DNA from: CAMREV01 sp051653965
GTDB taxonomy: Bacteria > Bacillota_I > Bacilli_A > Mycoplasmatales > Mycoplasmoidaceae
DNA: 64,000 bases
NCBI GenBank assembly: GCA_051653965.1
Contig: JBOFXG010000007.1
Location: 94,715 to 158,714, forward strand
Direction: 5' to 3'
Part shown: positions 10,163 through 19,310 of the stretch, piece after piece
Numbering within the stretch: position 1 is the first letter of the stretch
Layout: each line of letters begins with the position of its first letter
The notes under the pieces: model-generated
The model's database searches: none
Told to the model about the DNA's origin: nothing
Seen by the model: the letters and a program-made list of their open reading frames with translations, nothing else
Made by a program: the position numbers and the translations under genes

Positions 10163-12553
10163 TTATTTAACAATTAAATTTAATATTTTGTTTTTAACAA
10201 AAATTATTTTAACAATATTCTTGTTATTTAAATAAATTTTAATTTTATTATTTGTTTTAGCCAAAGTTAATAATTCTTCTTCAGTAATATTATTTTTAAC
10301 TTTAAGAATATCTCTAACCTTACTATTAACTTGAATAGGAATATCAATTAATTGATTATTTGAATTAATTGATTCTATTTTGGGTCATTCTTCTTTAGTA
10401 ATGCTTTCATTTGATTCAAAGAAATTTAAATTAATTTCTTCTGCAATAAATGGAGCATAACAAGAAAGAATAATTAAAAAGTTTTTTAGGTATTCTTTTT
10501 TAATTTCAAACGCTTTATAACAAGCATTAATAAAAATCATCATATCAGAAATACCTAAATTAAATTGAAGCTTTTCAATATTATTTGATATATTATTTAC
10601 AAATAATTTGTAATCTTTCAATAACTCATCATTAGCAACATTATCTTTAATAATATCTTTCTTATTTTCAAATAAATTAAATACTTTCTCTATTCATTTT
10701 TTAGACCCTTTTAATGAGTCATCATTTCATGATAAAGAAGAGTTTAATGGTCCCATAAACATTTCATATATTCTTAATGAATCAGCTCCATATTCATTTA
10801 TTACATCATCAACACTAATAACATTACCCTTTGATTTAGACATTTTTTGATTATTATGATCCAAAATCATCCCTTGATTAACTACAAGTTGAAAAGGTTC
10901 CTTGTTACTTATTACGCCAATATCATATAAGAATCTATTTCAGAATCTTGCATATAATAAATGAAGGACAGCATGTTCTTGCCCCCCAATATAAACATCA
11001 ACAGGTAATCATCTTTTAAATCTTATTTTTGCTTCTTCTGAATTTAATGGTGTATATGTGCCATCATCATTCTTTAAAATATAAGCTAAGTAATATCAAC
11101 AAGATCCTGCCCATTGAGGCATTGTATTTGAATCTCGATGATATTTCTTATTATTAATTTTTACATTAATTCAATCATTTAGGTTTGATAGTGGAGATGT
11201 ACCATCTTTTGAAGGACTTATATTATTAGTTTTTGGTAGAACTAATGGTAAGTCTTCTATTAATTCAATATTATCATTTTCATCATAAAGAATTGGGAAT
11301 GGTTCTCCTCAATATCTTTGTCTGCTAAATAATCAATCTCTTAATTTAAAGTTTACTTTTTTAAAACCAAGTTTGTTATCTTCTAAATATTTAATAACTT
11401 TTAGTTTTGCATCACTAGTATTTAATCCATTAATGAAGTCTGAGTTAATCATTTTATTGTCTTTTAATATTTCAATTACTTCTAAATTATATTTTGAAGC
11501 AACTTTTTTATCTCTAGCATCAAATGATGGAACTCCCATTACTATACCAGATCCATATGTTCCAATTACATAATCAGAGATGATAATTGGAATTTCTTTT
11601 TTAGTAATTGGATGAATGGCTACTAAGTTAGTGTTAATAGCATTTGGATCTATATTTTTTTTTGTTCTTTCAAACTCTTGTTTATTTTTTGAAATGTCAA
11701 TAAATTTTGCAATCTCTGGATTTTTATTAATTTTTAATTGGTCAATTATTTTAGACTCAGGTCCAATGGCAATATAAGAAACTCCAAAAATTAATTCAGG
11801 TTGAGAAGTAAAAACATTTAAATTAATGTCTAAATTATTAACCCTAAAAATAATTTGAAATCCTTCTGATTTACCAATTCATTTTCTTTGGATGTTTTTA
11901 AGACCTTCTGGTCAGTCTATTTCATCAAGACCTTCAATTAATTTATCAGCATATTCAGTAATTTTTAAAACTCATTGTTTCATTGGTTTTTTAATTACAG
12001 GATGATTGCCTCTTTCTGATAACATTATTCCAGAATCATCTTTAATAACTTCTTCATTAGCTAAAACTGTTCCTAAGTTTTCACATCAATTAACATCTAC
12101 TTCTTTTATTTCAGCTAAGTTTTGTTTATATAGTTGTGTAAAAATTCATTGTGTTCATTTATAATATTTCTCATCTGTGGTGTTTACTTCTTTATCATAA
12201 TCAAAACTAAAACCAATTTTTTGTAATTGGTTTCTAAATGTATTAATATTTTTTTCAGTAAAGTCTCTTGGATGATTCTTTGTTTCCAGCGCATATTGTT
12301 CAGCTGGCAAGCCAAAAGCATCTCAACCAATTGGATGCAGAACATTGAACCCTTTAAATTTTTTATATCTAGCAAGAATATCAGATGCAACATAACCCTT
12401 TGGGTGTCCAACATGTAAACCACTTCCTGAAGGGTATGGGAACATATCTAAAACATAAAATTTAGGTGATGATTTATCATCAATGAATTTATATGTTTTT
12501 TCATCATTTCATTTTTTAATTCACTTCTTTTCAATTAAATTATGATTATACAT
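10163..12553 (-). CDS. leuS: Leucyl-tRNA synthetase
   Basis: A 796-residue class I synthetase. It shows the HIGH-type motif SGSGLHVGHPKGY, the KMSKSKGN loop, a tRNA-binding anticodon domain and the CP1 insertion. The CP1 editing site is eroded: the threonine-rich signature normally near TTRPDT reads FTSQPELIFG (T249-L254), and the usual HDxRD region reads PSFDARD with Asp345 kept. Many Trp residues are TGA, which breaks the gene into fragments under the standard code. A TATAAT (12588-12593) and an AAGAGT ribosome site precede ATG 12553. The cysteine-rich peptide gene follows. Confidence 0.97.
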
Positions 12554-12620
12554 TTTTTACTCTTGTTTATTTTTTTATGTTTTATTTATTATAAAATATT
12601 TATAATAAAAATTATTTATT

Positions 12621-12664
12621 AAATTATTAAAAAATAATACAAATGTATTATTTTTTAATAATTT
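12621..12664. terminator. Terminator downstream of lipoprotein A
   Basis: A perfect 20-base-pair AT-rich stem (AAATTATTAAAAAATAATAC and its complement) around AAAT, between the leuS promoter and the stop of the first lipoprotein on the minus strand. Confidence 0.8.
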
Positions 12665-12682
12665 AAAGTTTGAAAAACCATG

Positions 12683-13183
12683 CTAAGCAAGGGGTGGAAC
12701 TGGAGGATCTAATGATAATTTATGAATTTTAATATCAATAGGACTTGTAGTGGTATAATCTTTTTTTAGGATAATTCTAATAGTTGGCCCCTCAACAGAA
12801 CTAAATGGTCCTTCTGGCAGTACAATATCTGAAGCAAAAATAACTTTTTCAACAGCTTCAACCTCAGGAATCTGAATAGCGCTAATATCATTAAAATGAA
12901 TTATTTTAAATATTTCATCACGAAGTTTAGCATCTATTATAGTATCTCTTTTTCAAGTTTTGATAAGGTCTATTTTTTCTTTTTCAGTATTTTTTAAATC
13001 AATTAATGTTTGCAAATATGCAGTAGCAGCAACTTCAAGAGTTCCTTGAGTTTGACCTTGAGCAAATATTACAGTTAACAAATGTTCATTAGCAGAAGAA
13101 CAACTAATTATTGGCAAAGTAATAGATAAAGCTGAGCCAGTAATTAAAACTCCTAATAAACCTAATTTAATTTTTTTATTCAT
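12683..13183 (-). CDS. Lipoprotein paralog A
   Basis: A 166-residue lipoprotein. The signal peptide MNKKIKLGLLGVLITGSALS runs into the lipobox LPIISC, so Cys28 would be lipidated and the protein displayed on the outer membrane face. The mature part shares the array's family pattern: a TGA-encoded Trp after a helical segment (IKTWKRD), then VEKVIF and EGPTIRIILKKDY. Its C-terminus (DPPVPPLA) departs from the family's usual LG-AK ending, so it is the most divergent member. AAGGAA precedes the ATG. Function unknown. Confidence 0.85.
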
Positions 13184-13291
13184 ATTTTCATTTCCTTAAT
13201 AAAGATTAAAATTTATAATTACATACAATAAGATTTGTATATACTTATATACATTATACAATATTTTATTAATTGTTAAAAAAAATATTAT

Positions 13292-13455
13292 TTATTTTGC
13301 AGGACCTAAATCAGAAATTGTAATAGTTAATGGATTTGCAGAATAATATCCCTTTTTCAAAGTTATATTTAATACTGGACCTTTAATAATTTTACAAATA
13401 AGAGGTGTTGTAGTTTCAATTTTAAATGTTATTGCTTCAACAACACAAAGAATCA
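13292..13455 (-). pseudogene. Orphan C-terminal cassette duplicated from lipoprotein B
   Basis: This stretch is a near copy of 13481-13638, the last third of lipoprotein B. It encodes the same FKIETT...KGPVLNITLKKGY, then YSANPLTIT and ISDLGPAK followed by TAA. It has no start codon, signal peptide or ribosome site, and the matching stops at CAACAACAC, about 17 bases from the lipoprotein B stop. A few substitutions (for example ICK for AGE) show it is drifting. It is a silent remnant or a donor cassette for gene conversion. Confidence 0.8.
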
Positions 13456-13471
13456 ACTCCTATGGATTCTA

Positions 13472-13957
13472 TTAAGCTTTTGCAGGACCTAAATCAGAAA
13501 TTGTAATAGTTAATGGATTTGCAGAAGAATATCCCTTTTTCAAAGTTATATTTAATACTGGACCTTTAATAATTTCGCCAGCAACAGGTATTGTAGTTTC
13601 AGTTTTAAATGTTATTGTTTCAACAACATCAAATCCTAATAAAGTTTGATTTGAGCCATCAATAAATACTAAATTATTTATAGTTAGTTTTTCTAATTCT
13701 GTAAATGGACTAAAAATTGGTTTACCAACTGTTCATGTTGCTGCAAGCTCAGTTTGACCTTGACGATTTTTTAATTTCATTTCATTACTTAAAAAACCAT
13801 CACAAAAACCAGTCGCAGTTCCTAAACTTTTTGGATCAATTGTTAATATATTTTCACTTGTAGATGTATTTGAACAACTTATAATTGGTAGCGTGAAAGC
13901 TATTGCTGATGATGTTATTAGAGCGCCTAATAAACTTAATTTTATTTTTTTATTCAT
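13472..13957 (-). CDS. Lipoprotein paralog B
   Basis: A 161-residue lipoprotein with signal peptide MNKKIKLSLLGALITSSAIA, lipobox LPIISC, then a TGA-Trp motif (ATWTVGKP), GPVLNITLKKGYSS and the ending ISDLGPAKA. Under the standard code it would stop at residue 74; TGA is Trp. An AAAGGAAAAAAC ribosome region precedes the ATG. Its 3' third is duplicated immediately downstream (13292-13455). Function unknown; surface location is inferred from the lipobox. Confidence 0.85.
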
Positions 13958-13990
13958 GTTTTTTCCTTTTTTAAAATATTATTGTAACTT

Positions 13991-14485
13991 TTATGGCAAT
14001 GGCAATGGCAAAGGTTTAACCTTTCCAAGTAAGTTAACTTTTAATTCAATTGGTTTTAAAGAATTATATTCTGGTTTTAGCTCAACAAGTAATTTTGGGC
14101 CATCTATATATGAACCAACAGCACCAATAGTTGTTGGTGTTAGAAAAGTTATTTTTTCAATTACTTCTTCACCATTTTTAATTTTTTCACCTGGGGCTTC
14201 AAATTTTAATTCAGCTTTAATTAGATCCATAATTTCAGGAGTAATAGGAATATCTGATTTCACAGTTCATTTACCAGCCAAAACTTCTTGATCAGTTTTA
14301 CTAGTCTCACCTTGAATTAAAACTTCTAGTGCATCTGTAACAATTTTTTGTGCTTTAGTAATCGTTGAAGAAATAACTGATAATTCATTGGCTTTAGAAG
14401 AACAACTAACTATTGGTAATGTTATTGCTAATGCAGAACTAGTTATTAAAGCTCCTAATAAAGTTAATTTAATTTTTTTATTCAT
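13991..14485 (-). CDS. Lipoprotein paralog C with LP-repeat tail
   Basis: A 164-residue lipoprotein with signal peptide ending LPIVSCSS, a predicted helix (TKAQKIVTDALEVLIQ), TGA-Trp (AGKWTVKSD), DGPKLLVELKPEYNS, then NLLGKVKPLPLPLP. The terminal LPLPLP comes from three perfect TTGCCA repeats (13994-14011), so slippage would change the tail length in steps of two residues. There is no own hairpin between this gene and paralog B, only 33 bases, so those two may be co-transcribed. Confidence 0.85.
13994..14011 (-). repeat. (TTGCCA)3 hexamer repeat in the 3' end of lipoprotein C
   Basis: Three perfect six-base units that code for the last Leu-Pro pairs of lipoprotein C, directly before its stop. 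Confidence 0.8.
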
Positions 14486-14535
14486 AATTTTTCCTCATTT
14501 TGTTTAATTATAATATATTTTTAAAAAAATAAAAT

Positions 14536-14562
14536 AAAAAAAGTGAATAATCACTTTTTTTT
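14536..14562 (-). terminator. Terminator after lipoprotein D
   Basis: AAAAAAAGTGA, loop ATAA, TCACTTTTTTT, 14 bases past the stop of lipoprotein D. It belongs to the array's shared hairpin type. Confidence 0.85.
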
Positions 14563-14575
14563 ATTTTAGTTTAAA

Positions 14576-15101
14576 TTATTTAGCTAAACCTATATCACCA
14601 ACTTTAATTATTAAGCTATCACTTTCATAACCATCTGTTAAAATGATTTGTAAAGTTGGACCAAAAACATTTTCACCTGTTGCTGGTAAAGTAGCTGCTT
14701 CTGTGATAATTGCATGATCAATAGCAACATTCCCTTTTATTTCATTATCAAATAAAGTAGTAAAATTTAATACTTTTATTATAGATTGAACAAATTCACT
14801 ATTTTTAGCAAATTTTAATCCTACTGAAAAATTTCTAAGAAAAGATTCTTGTTGAGATCTATCTGGCAAAACCTTAAAAAGGGGGGGTAAATACTTTTGT
14901 TACTTCTATAGTAGCTTGATTTAACATAGCACTATCTGTCTTTAAAAATGTTTTTGTTGTAATTGGAGGTGTTGGATCAAATGGTATTAATGGACCGCTT
15001 GGGCTTGTGCTTGCGCTACAACTAACTATTGGTAATGTTATTGCTAATGCAGAACTAGTTATTAAAGTTCCTAATAAAGTTAATTTAATTTTTTTATTCA
15101 T
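14576..15101 (-). pseudogene. Lipoprotein paralog D, frameshifted at a C7 tract (probably phase-off)
   Basis: The signal peptide and lipobox (LPIVSCSAS) are intact, followed by a Pro-rich stretch (GPLIPFDPTPPI). The frame then runs into a stop right after seven C residues (VFTPPF then TAA). Removing one C gives VFTPLFKVLPDRSQQ, which joins the rest of the family domain through GPTLQIILTDGYESD to KVGDIGLAK. The repaired gene would be 174 residues. All other features (AAAGGA ribosome site, own terminator) are intact, which favours a reversible off-state over decay. A sequencing error in the homopolymer is the main alternative. Confidence 0.8.
14881..14887 (-). repeat. Homopolymer C7 tract (G7 on the + strand) at the frameshift
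   Basis: Seven consecutive G on the + strand in a genome where G runs are very rare, exactly at the point where lipoprotein D loses its frame. Six or nine residues would restore it. Confidence 0.85.
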
Positions 15102-15155
15102 AATTTTTCCTTTTAAATACTTTTGTTATATAATTTTTTTTATAAAAAAACAAGT

Positions 15156-15180
15156 AAAAAAAGTGCATAAGCACTTTTTT
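15156..15180 (-). terminator. Terminator after lipoprotein E
   Basis: AAAAAAAGTGC, loop ATAA, GCACTTTTTT, a few bases beyond the stop at 15187 on the minus strand. Shared array hairpin. Confidence 0.85.
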
Positions 15181-15186
15181 AAAAAA

Positions 15187-15610
15187 TTATTTGGCCATTC
15201 CTAAAGAACCAACTTGAATTATAACATCTTTAGTAGAAGCATATCCGTCTTTAAAATTAACTTTTAATTTTGGCCCCTCAATATTAGTTCCAGAAATACC
15301 CACATCAGTTTCACTAAAATAAGTTACATTATCAATAACATCCATTCCTAGAAGTATATCATGGAAGTCATCTTTAAAAGTTAAAGTATCTATTATTAAC
15401 TTTAAATTTTTAGCAGATATCTTATTACCAATTTTTCATGATTCTGCAAGTTCTACTTGTCTAGCGTTAGATGTTTCTGCTTGCATATCATTATTAAATT
15501 GAACAGTAACAGCATTTTGAGATTCCATTAAATCATCAGCATCTGGAATTAAAAAATCACTACTCTTCATAATTAACTCAACAATTGGTAAATTTAAATT
15601 TTTTATTCAT
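15187..15610 (-). pseudogene. Lipoprotein paralog E with signal peptide deleted
   Basis: The family start (AAAGGATAAAAT then ATG AAT AAA AAA) is present at 15610. The DNA then jumps to ACCAATTGTTGAG, a remnant of the LPIVS codons, so most of the signal-peptide sequence is gone and the frame ends after 15 codons. The mature domain remains open from ATG 15570 (MKSSDFLIPDADD, 127 residues), with AESWKIGNKIS, GPKLKVNFKDGYAS and VGSLGMAK. If translated from 15570 it would be cytoplasmic; there is no good ribosome site there. Probably a deletion pseudogene or donor copy. Confidence 0.75.
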
Positions 15611-15727
15611 ATTTTATCCTTTTAAATATTATAAGTCTATTTCTATAAAATAATTTAATAAAATAATTTATATAATGAATTTTGAAAATAATATTTAATT
15701 AATTTTAAAAATATTTTATTAATAAAC

Positions 15728-15752
15728 AAAAAAAGTGCATAAGCACTTTTTT
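15728..15752 (-). terminator. Terminator after lipoprotein F
   Basis: AAAAAAAGTGC, loop ATAA, GCACTTTTTT, 25 bases past the stop of lipoprotein F. Identical core to the hairpin at 15156. Confidence 0.85.
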
Positions 15753-15776
15753 ATATAAAATTTAAAGCTAATTAAA

Positions 15777-16637
15777 TTATAAAGCTTTACCAAGAATTCC
15801 AACTTGAATAAAAACATCTGGACTTGAAGAATATTCAGATCTAAAGTTAATTTTTAATTCAGGGCCAGTAATATTCACTCCTGTAGCAGGCAATGTAGCG
15901 ACACTATTGAAAGTTACACTTTTAATTGCATTAACTCCCAAAACTTCAACACCATTAATTTCAAATTTTAAAGCGTTTGTAATAGTGTTTAATTGAGTAG
16001 GAGTTAATTCATCATTTATTTTTCAACTATCTAAAAGATTTTGTTGTTCAGTTCTATTTAATTTAGTTTGCATTTGAAATAATAATGATAAAGTAATACC
16101 CTGAGTAGCTGCATCCAATGAAGCTTGATTTGTAATTAAATTAGTTGGAGCTATTCCTAAAGAATTAACTTGAATTAAAATATCAGCACTTGAAGTATAT
16201 TGGGCTTTAAGATTAACTTTTAATTCAGGTCCATTAATCTCCAAACCAGCATCAGGAACTATAGTTCCATTATTAAAAGTTATACTTTCGATGGCTTCAA
16301 TACCACTAACTGTTCCGCCAGTAGTAGTGTTATTGAAATTTAGAATCTCTTTAATTGAATTTAATTGATCAATAGGTAATTCTGTACCAACTTTTCATGA
16401 ATTTACAATGTTTTTTTGAGCATCATTAGTTTTTCCAACTTCTAGTTCAGTTTTTAAAAAAGTAGTAGCAAGAGTTTCAGCTGCTATTAAATCATCAGAA
16501 ACTGCAGTTATTATTTTTGGTTGATCTATATGTGGTTCATCACTAGATGCAGAACAACTAACGATTGGTAAAGTAATAGCTAAAGCTGAACCAGCAATTA
16601 AAGCTCCTAATAAACTTAATTTGATTTTCTTATTCAT
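15777..16637 (-). CDS. Lipoprotein paralog F, two tandem family domains
   Basis: A 286-residue lipoprotein, nearly twice the family length. Signal peptide MNKKIKLSLLGALIAGSALA with lipobox LPIVSC, then domain 1 (VNSWKVGTELPIDQ, INGPELKVNLKAQYTSS, VNSLGIAP) followed directly by domain 2 (LLDSWKINDELTPTQ, ITGPELKINFRSEYSSS, VGILGKAL). Both Trp residues are TGA. The two domains look like a head-to-tail internal duplication or a fusion of neighbouring copies that lost the intervening stop, terminator and signal sequence. AAAGGAAAAAAT precedes the ATG. Confidence 0.88.
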
Positions 16638-16710
16638 ATTTTTTCCTTTAATTATGTAATTTATGTATATACATATATATGTTATATATTTTTTTTTATG
16701 AAAAGCAATT

Positions 16711-16737
16711 AAAAAAAGTGCTTTTACACTTTTTTTA
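16711..16737 (-). terminator. Terminator after lipoprotein G
   Basis: AAAAAAAGTG, loop CTTTTA, CACTTTTTTT. A variant of the array hairpin, 40 bases beyond the stop of copy G. Confidence 0.82.
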
Positions 16738-16776
16738 ATTAGATAATTTATAGATTTTTAAATAAAAAACTTATGT

Positions 16777-17154
16777 CTAAGCTTTTGCAAATCCTAAATT
16801 ACCAACTTGGATTATGATTTCATCAGAAGTATATCCATCTTGAAGATTAACTTTTATTTTAGGTCCCATAATTTGCTCGCCTGTATTAGGAATTACAGTA
16901 TTAGTAATAAATTTTATGCTATCAATAACATTAACTCCTTGAATCGTTTTACCATCATTATCAGTAAAATTTAAAACTTCTATAATTGATCGTGATAAAA
17001 TTTCATCTAATTGTTCATTAGCTTTTCATGATTCTACAAGTTTTTTTTGATTTTCAAGCGTTGTTGCTACATCTAATTCTAATTTTAAATAAGTAGTCAC
17101 AAGATCTGTAGCTGTTATTAGACTATTTAAATCAACAGTTATTTTTTTATTCAT
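16777..17154 (-). CDS. Lipoprotein paralog G lacking the signal peptide in frame
   Basis: An open frame of 125 residues that begins MNKKITVDLNSLITATD. The family's first five codons are joined directly to mature-domain sequence (compare LTVVDASLNTVTAD in copy H). The hydrophobic core and lipobox Cys are missing without frame loss. The rest is complete: LVESWKANEQL with TGA-Trp, GPKIKVNLQDGYTSD, VGNLGFAKA. The ribosome site AAAGGAG is kept. The product would stay in the cytoplasm, so it is either non-functional, a silent donor, or has an internal role. Confidence 0.75.
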
Positions 17155-17375
17155 ATTTTCTCCTTTTATATAAATATTATAAATTTGTTTATAAAAAAAA
17201 TGATAAAAAATAATTTTAAATTTTATTGTAATAATATTTATTAAAATAATAGGAATTAATATTATTATTTATTACAAAATAGCTAATAATAAGAAATATA
17301 ATATTAAAAATTAAAAAATTAAAGCTAATATAAAAATTAATTTAATTTTTTATTTAAATTAAATAGTGAGGAATT

Positions 17376-17401
17376 AAAAAAAGTGCATATGCACTTTTTT
17401 T
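17376..17401 (-). terminator. Terminator after lipoprotein H
   Basis: AAAAAAAGTGC, loop ATAT, GCACTTTTTT, 40 bases past the stop of copy H. The AT-rich spacer 17155-17375 between copies G and H shows no gene. Confidence 0.85.
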
Positions 17402-17441
17402 AATTGATTTAATTATAAATTTTTAAATAAAAAACTTATGT

Positions 17442-17912
17442 CTATTTTGCAGTACCTAATGAACCAACTTGAATAGAAACTTCTTTATCAGAAGTGTATC
17501 CACTTTTAAAGATTACTCTTAATTTAGGCCCTGAAATACTTGAACCTGCAACACCAACAGTAGTTTTAGTAAAATATTCTACATTTTCAATAACATCAGT
17601 TCCAAAAATTTCTTTACCATCAGCATCAGTAAATTTTAGATCATTTTTAATTACTGTAAGATTATCAGCTGATATTTTGTCACCAACTTTTCATGATTCA
17701 GCAAGTGCTACTTGCGCAGCATTATCTAATGCATCTGTCATAGCTTTGTTAAATTTACCAGTCATGTCAGCAGTAACAGTATTTAAACTAGCATCAACAA
17801 CAGTTAAAGCAACATCACTAGATGCAGAACAACTAACGATTGGTAAAGTAATAGCTAAAGCTGAACCAGCAATTAAAGCTCCTAATAAACTTAATTTTAT
17901 TTTCTTATTCAT
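17442..17912 (-). CDS. Lipoprotein paralog H
   Basis: A 156-residue lipoprotein that looks like the family consensus: signal peptide MNKKIKLSLLGALIAGSALA, lipobox LPIVSC, helix (GKFNKAMTDALDNAAQVALAE), TGA-Trp motif (SWKVGDKIS), GPKLRVIFKSGYTS and VGSLGTAK. The first 100 bases are almost identical to copy F, suggesting recent exchange of the signal region. AAAGGAAAAAAT precedes the ATG, with a TA-dinucleotide-rich stretch upstream. Confidence 0.88.
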
Positions 17913-18328
17913 ATTTTTTCCTTTAATTATATAATATATATATTATGATATTAGCAACATTACTAATATACTATTTAATTATATCAAATAATTTATATAT
18001 ATCAAAAAATATTTAGCATTTCTTTATTTTTCCTTTATTTATTTTTATAAAATATTTTATAAAGCACTCAAAAAAAGTAATTATTCACTTTTTTAAAATA
18101 ATTTAAAAATCATTAAAAACCTTAAAAAGTAAATAAACATTCTAAATTTCTTAAACTTATTCTTTGAATTAAAATAGTTAAGGATGAATTTGATTAATAC
18201 TTATTTTAAAGCTAATTTCTAATTTAATAGATATATAATTATTTTTATTAAATAAGATTAATTCAAGAAGCATTTAACAAGAAATATAAAATTTTATTTT
18301 TTAAATAATAAAGATTAACTTTCTTAAT
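17913..18328. other. Gene-free spacer at the array edge with an orphan array-type hairpin
   Basis: A 416-base AT-rich stretch without a plausible gene. Near 17913-17990 is the TA-rich upstream region of copy H. At 18070-18094 lies a hairpin very similar to the array terminators (AAAAAAAGT, AATTATT, CACTTTTTT) although no lipoprotein gene precedes it. It may now end the alpha/beta hydrolase transcript or mark a lost array member. The remaining 230 bases show nothing recognisable. Confidence 0.55.
18070..18094 (-). terminator. Hairpin terminator of the array type downstream of the hydrolase
   Basis: On the minus strand it reads AAAAAAGTGAATAATTACTTTTTT, one base away from the hairpin after copy D. 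It is about 235 bases beyond the hydrolase stop. Confidence 0.6.
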
Positions 18329-19171
18329 TTATTTTTTTTCAATAAAATTAATTATTGTTTTGTAGTAAAGTTCCTCATTTTCAGCAAATAATCCATGTCC
18401 AACATTATCTATTTTAACAACAGTTAGGTCTTTTATTTTATGTTTCAAGTGAATTACTGAATTATTTGCATCAACTAACTTATCTTTTTTTCCAACTATT
18501 AATAATGCAGGAATCTCAATCGATGCATATGCTTTCTCAATTTCTAAAAATAATGATGGTTTCATTAATTCTCATTGAATATCCTTGATATATTGATTAT
18601 TGATATTAATAAAATATCAATACTTTCTAGTAAAATCATATTTTGCATCTAATTTAGGAACAATGATTTCAGGATTATTAAAAGCAATTTTATGTAATTT
18701 CATTAATCCTTTATAACTTTTTGGAAAAAAAGCATTAACTTTTGTAATAATTTTAGGAATTGAAGTTATATTCAATGGCGATACTAAAATAATTTTAATT
18801 ATTCTATTATCATCCTTAATTTTTTTGTATACCATGGCAGCTAAACTAGCTCCTAGTGAGTGGCCAATTAAAACAACATTAGTTAATTCATTTTCTTCAA
18901 GGAATTTGACTATTAATTTAATATGTAGATTTATTTTTAAGTCTTTTTTTGTAAACTTCTTTTTTCCTTCTCAAGAACCAGGTAAATTAAATGTATAGTA
19001 GTTATATTTACGATTTCTTTCTTCAAAAAGAAAATTAGAATATCTATTTGCAGCATAACCATGAATAAAAACTACATTAGCAATATTAGAGTTTTTATTT
19101 TTTTCAAAATAAAACTTTTCTAAGAGCGAAGTATTAACTTGTTCAATTTCCTTGCTATTTTTTTTTAACAT
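18329..19171 (-). CDS. Alpha/beta hydrolase (putative esterase/lipase)
   Basis: A 280-residue alpha/beta-hydrolase-fold protein. The oxyanion-hole region FIHGYAANR, the nucleophile elbow GHSLGAS with Ser105, an acid in GKKDKLVD and the catalytic His in NVGHGLF give a complete triad. Four TGA codons are Trp. There is no signal peptide, so it is probably cytoplasmic. Mycoplasma genomes usually carry several such proteins of unknown substrate, possibly lysophospholipids or esters from the host. It stands alone between the lipoprotein array and the divergent ABC exporter. Confidence 0.88.
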
Positions 19172-19310
19172 TATTATTCCTTAAAATATATTATATATAT
19201 AATTAATTCTACAATTTATAAACAAAAAATTTTAATTAAATTTAAGTAATAAATATATTATAATATTATTTGTTTTAAATAGTAGAATTAAAAAAATCAG
19301 AAAGGAAATT

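Larger units (their letters stand above)
12683..17912 (-). repeat. Tandem array of paralogous lipoprotein genes (copies A to H plus one fragment)
   Basis: Eight consecutive gene copies and one extra 3' fragment share the start MNKKI and, in six intact-type copies, a nearly identical signal peptide and lipobox LPIVSCS. They also share a Trp-containing motif (WKVG-like), a GP-L-V-LK-GY-S strand and the ending VG-LG-AK. Most copies are followed by the same hairpin (AAAAAAGTGCATAAGCACTTTTTT type) and preceded by AAAGGA and a TA-rich stretch. The array is bracketed by leuS and an alpha/beta hydrolase. The repeated signal-sequence DNA and terminators are natural substrates for recombination. Confidence 0.85.

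Noticed and set aside
13893..14291. 132-codon open frame on the + strand opposite lipoproteins B and C
   Set aside because: It is antisense to two clear lipoprotein genes and mirrors their low-complexity composition; no ribosome site or recognisable domain.
17494..17934. 146-codon open frame on the + strand opposite lipoprotein H
   Set aside because: Antisense shadow of a gene with signal peptide, lipobox and family motifs; no ribosome site, and its composition is the reverse of the family domain.
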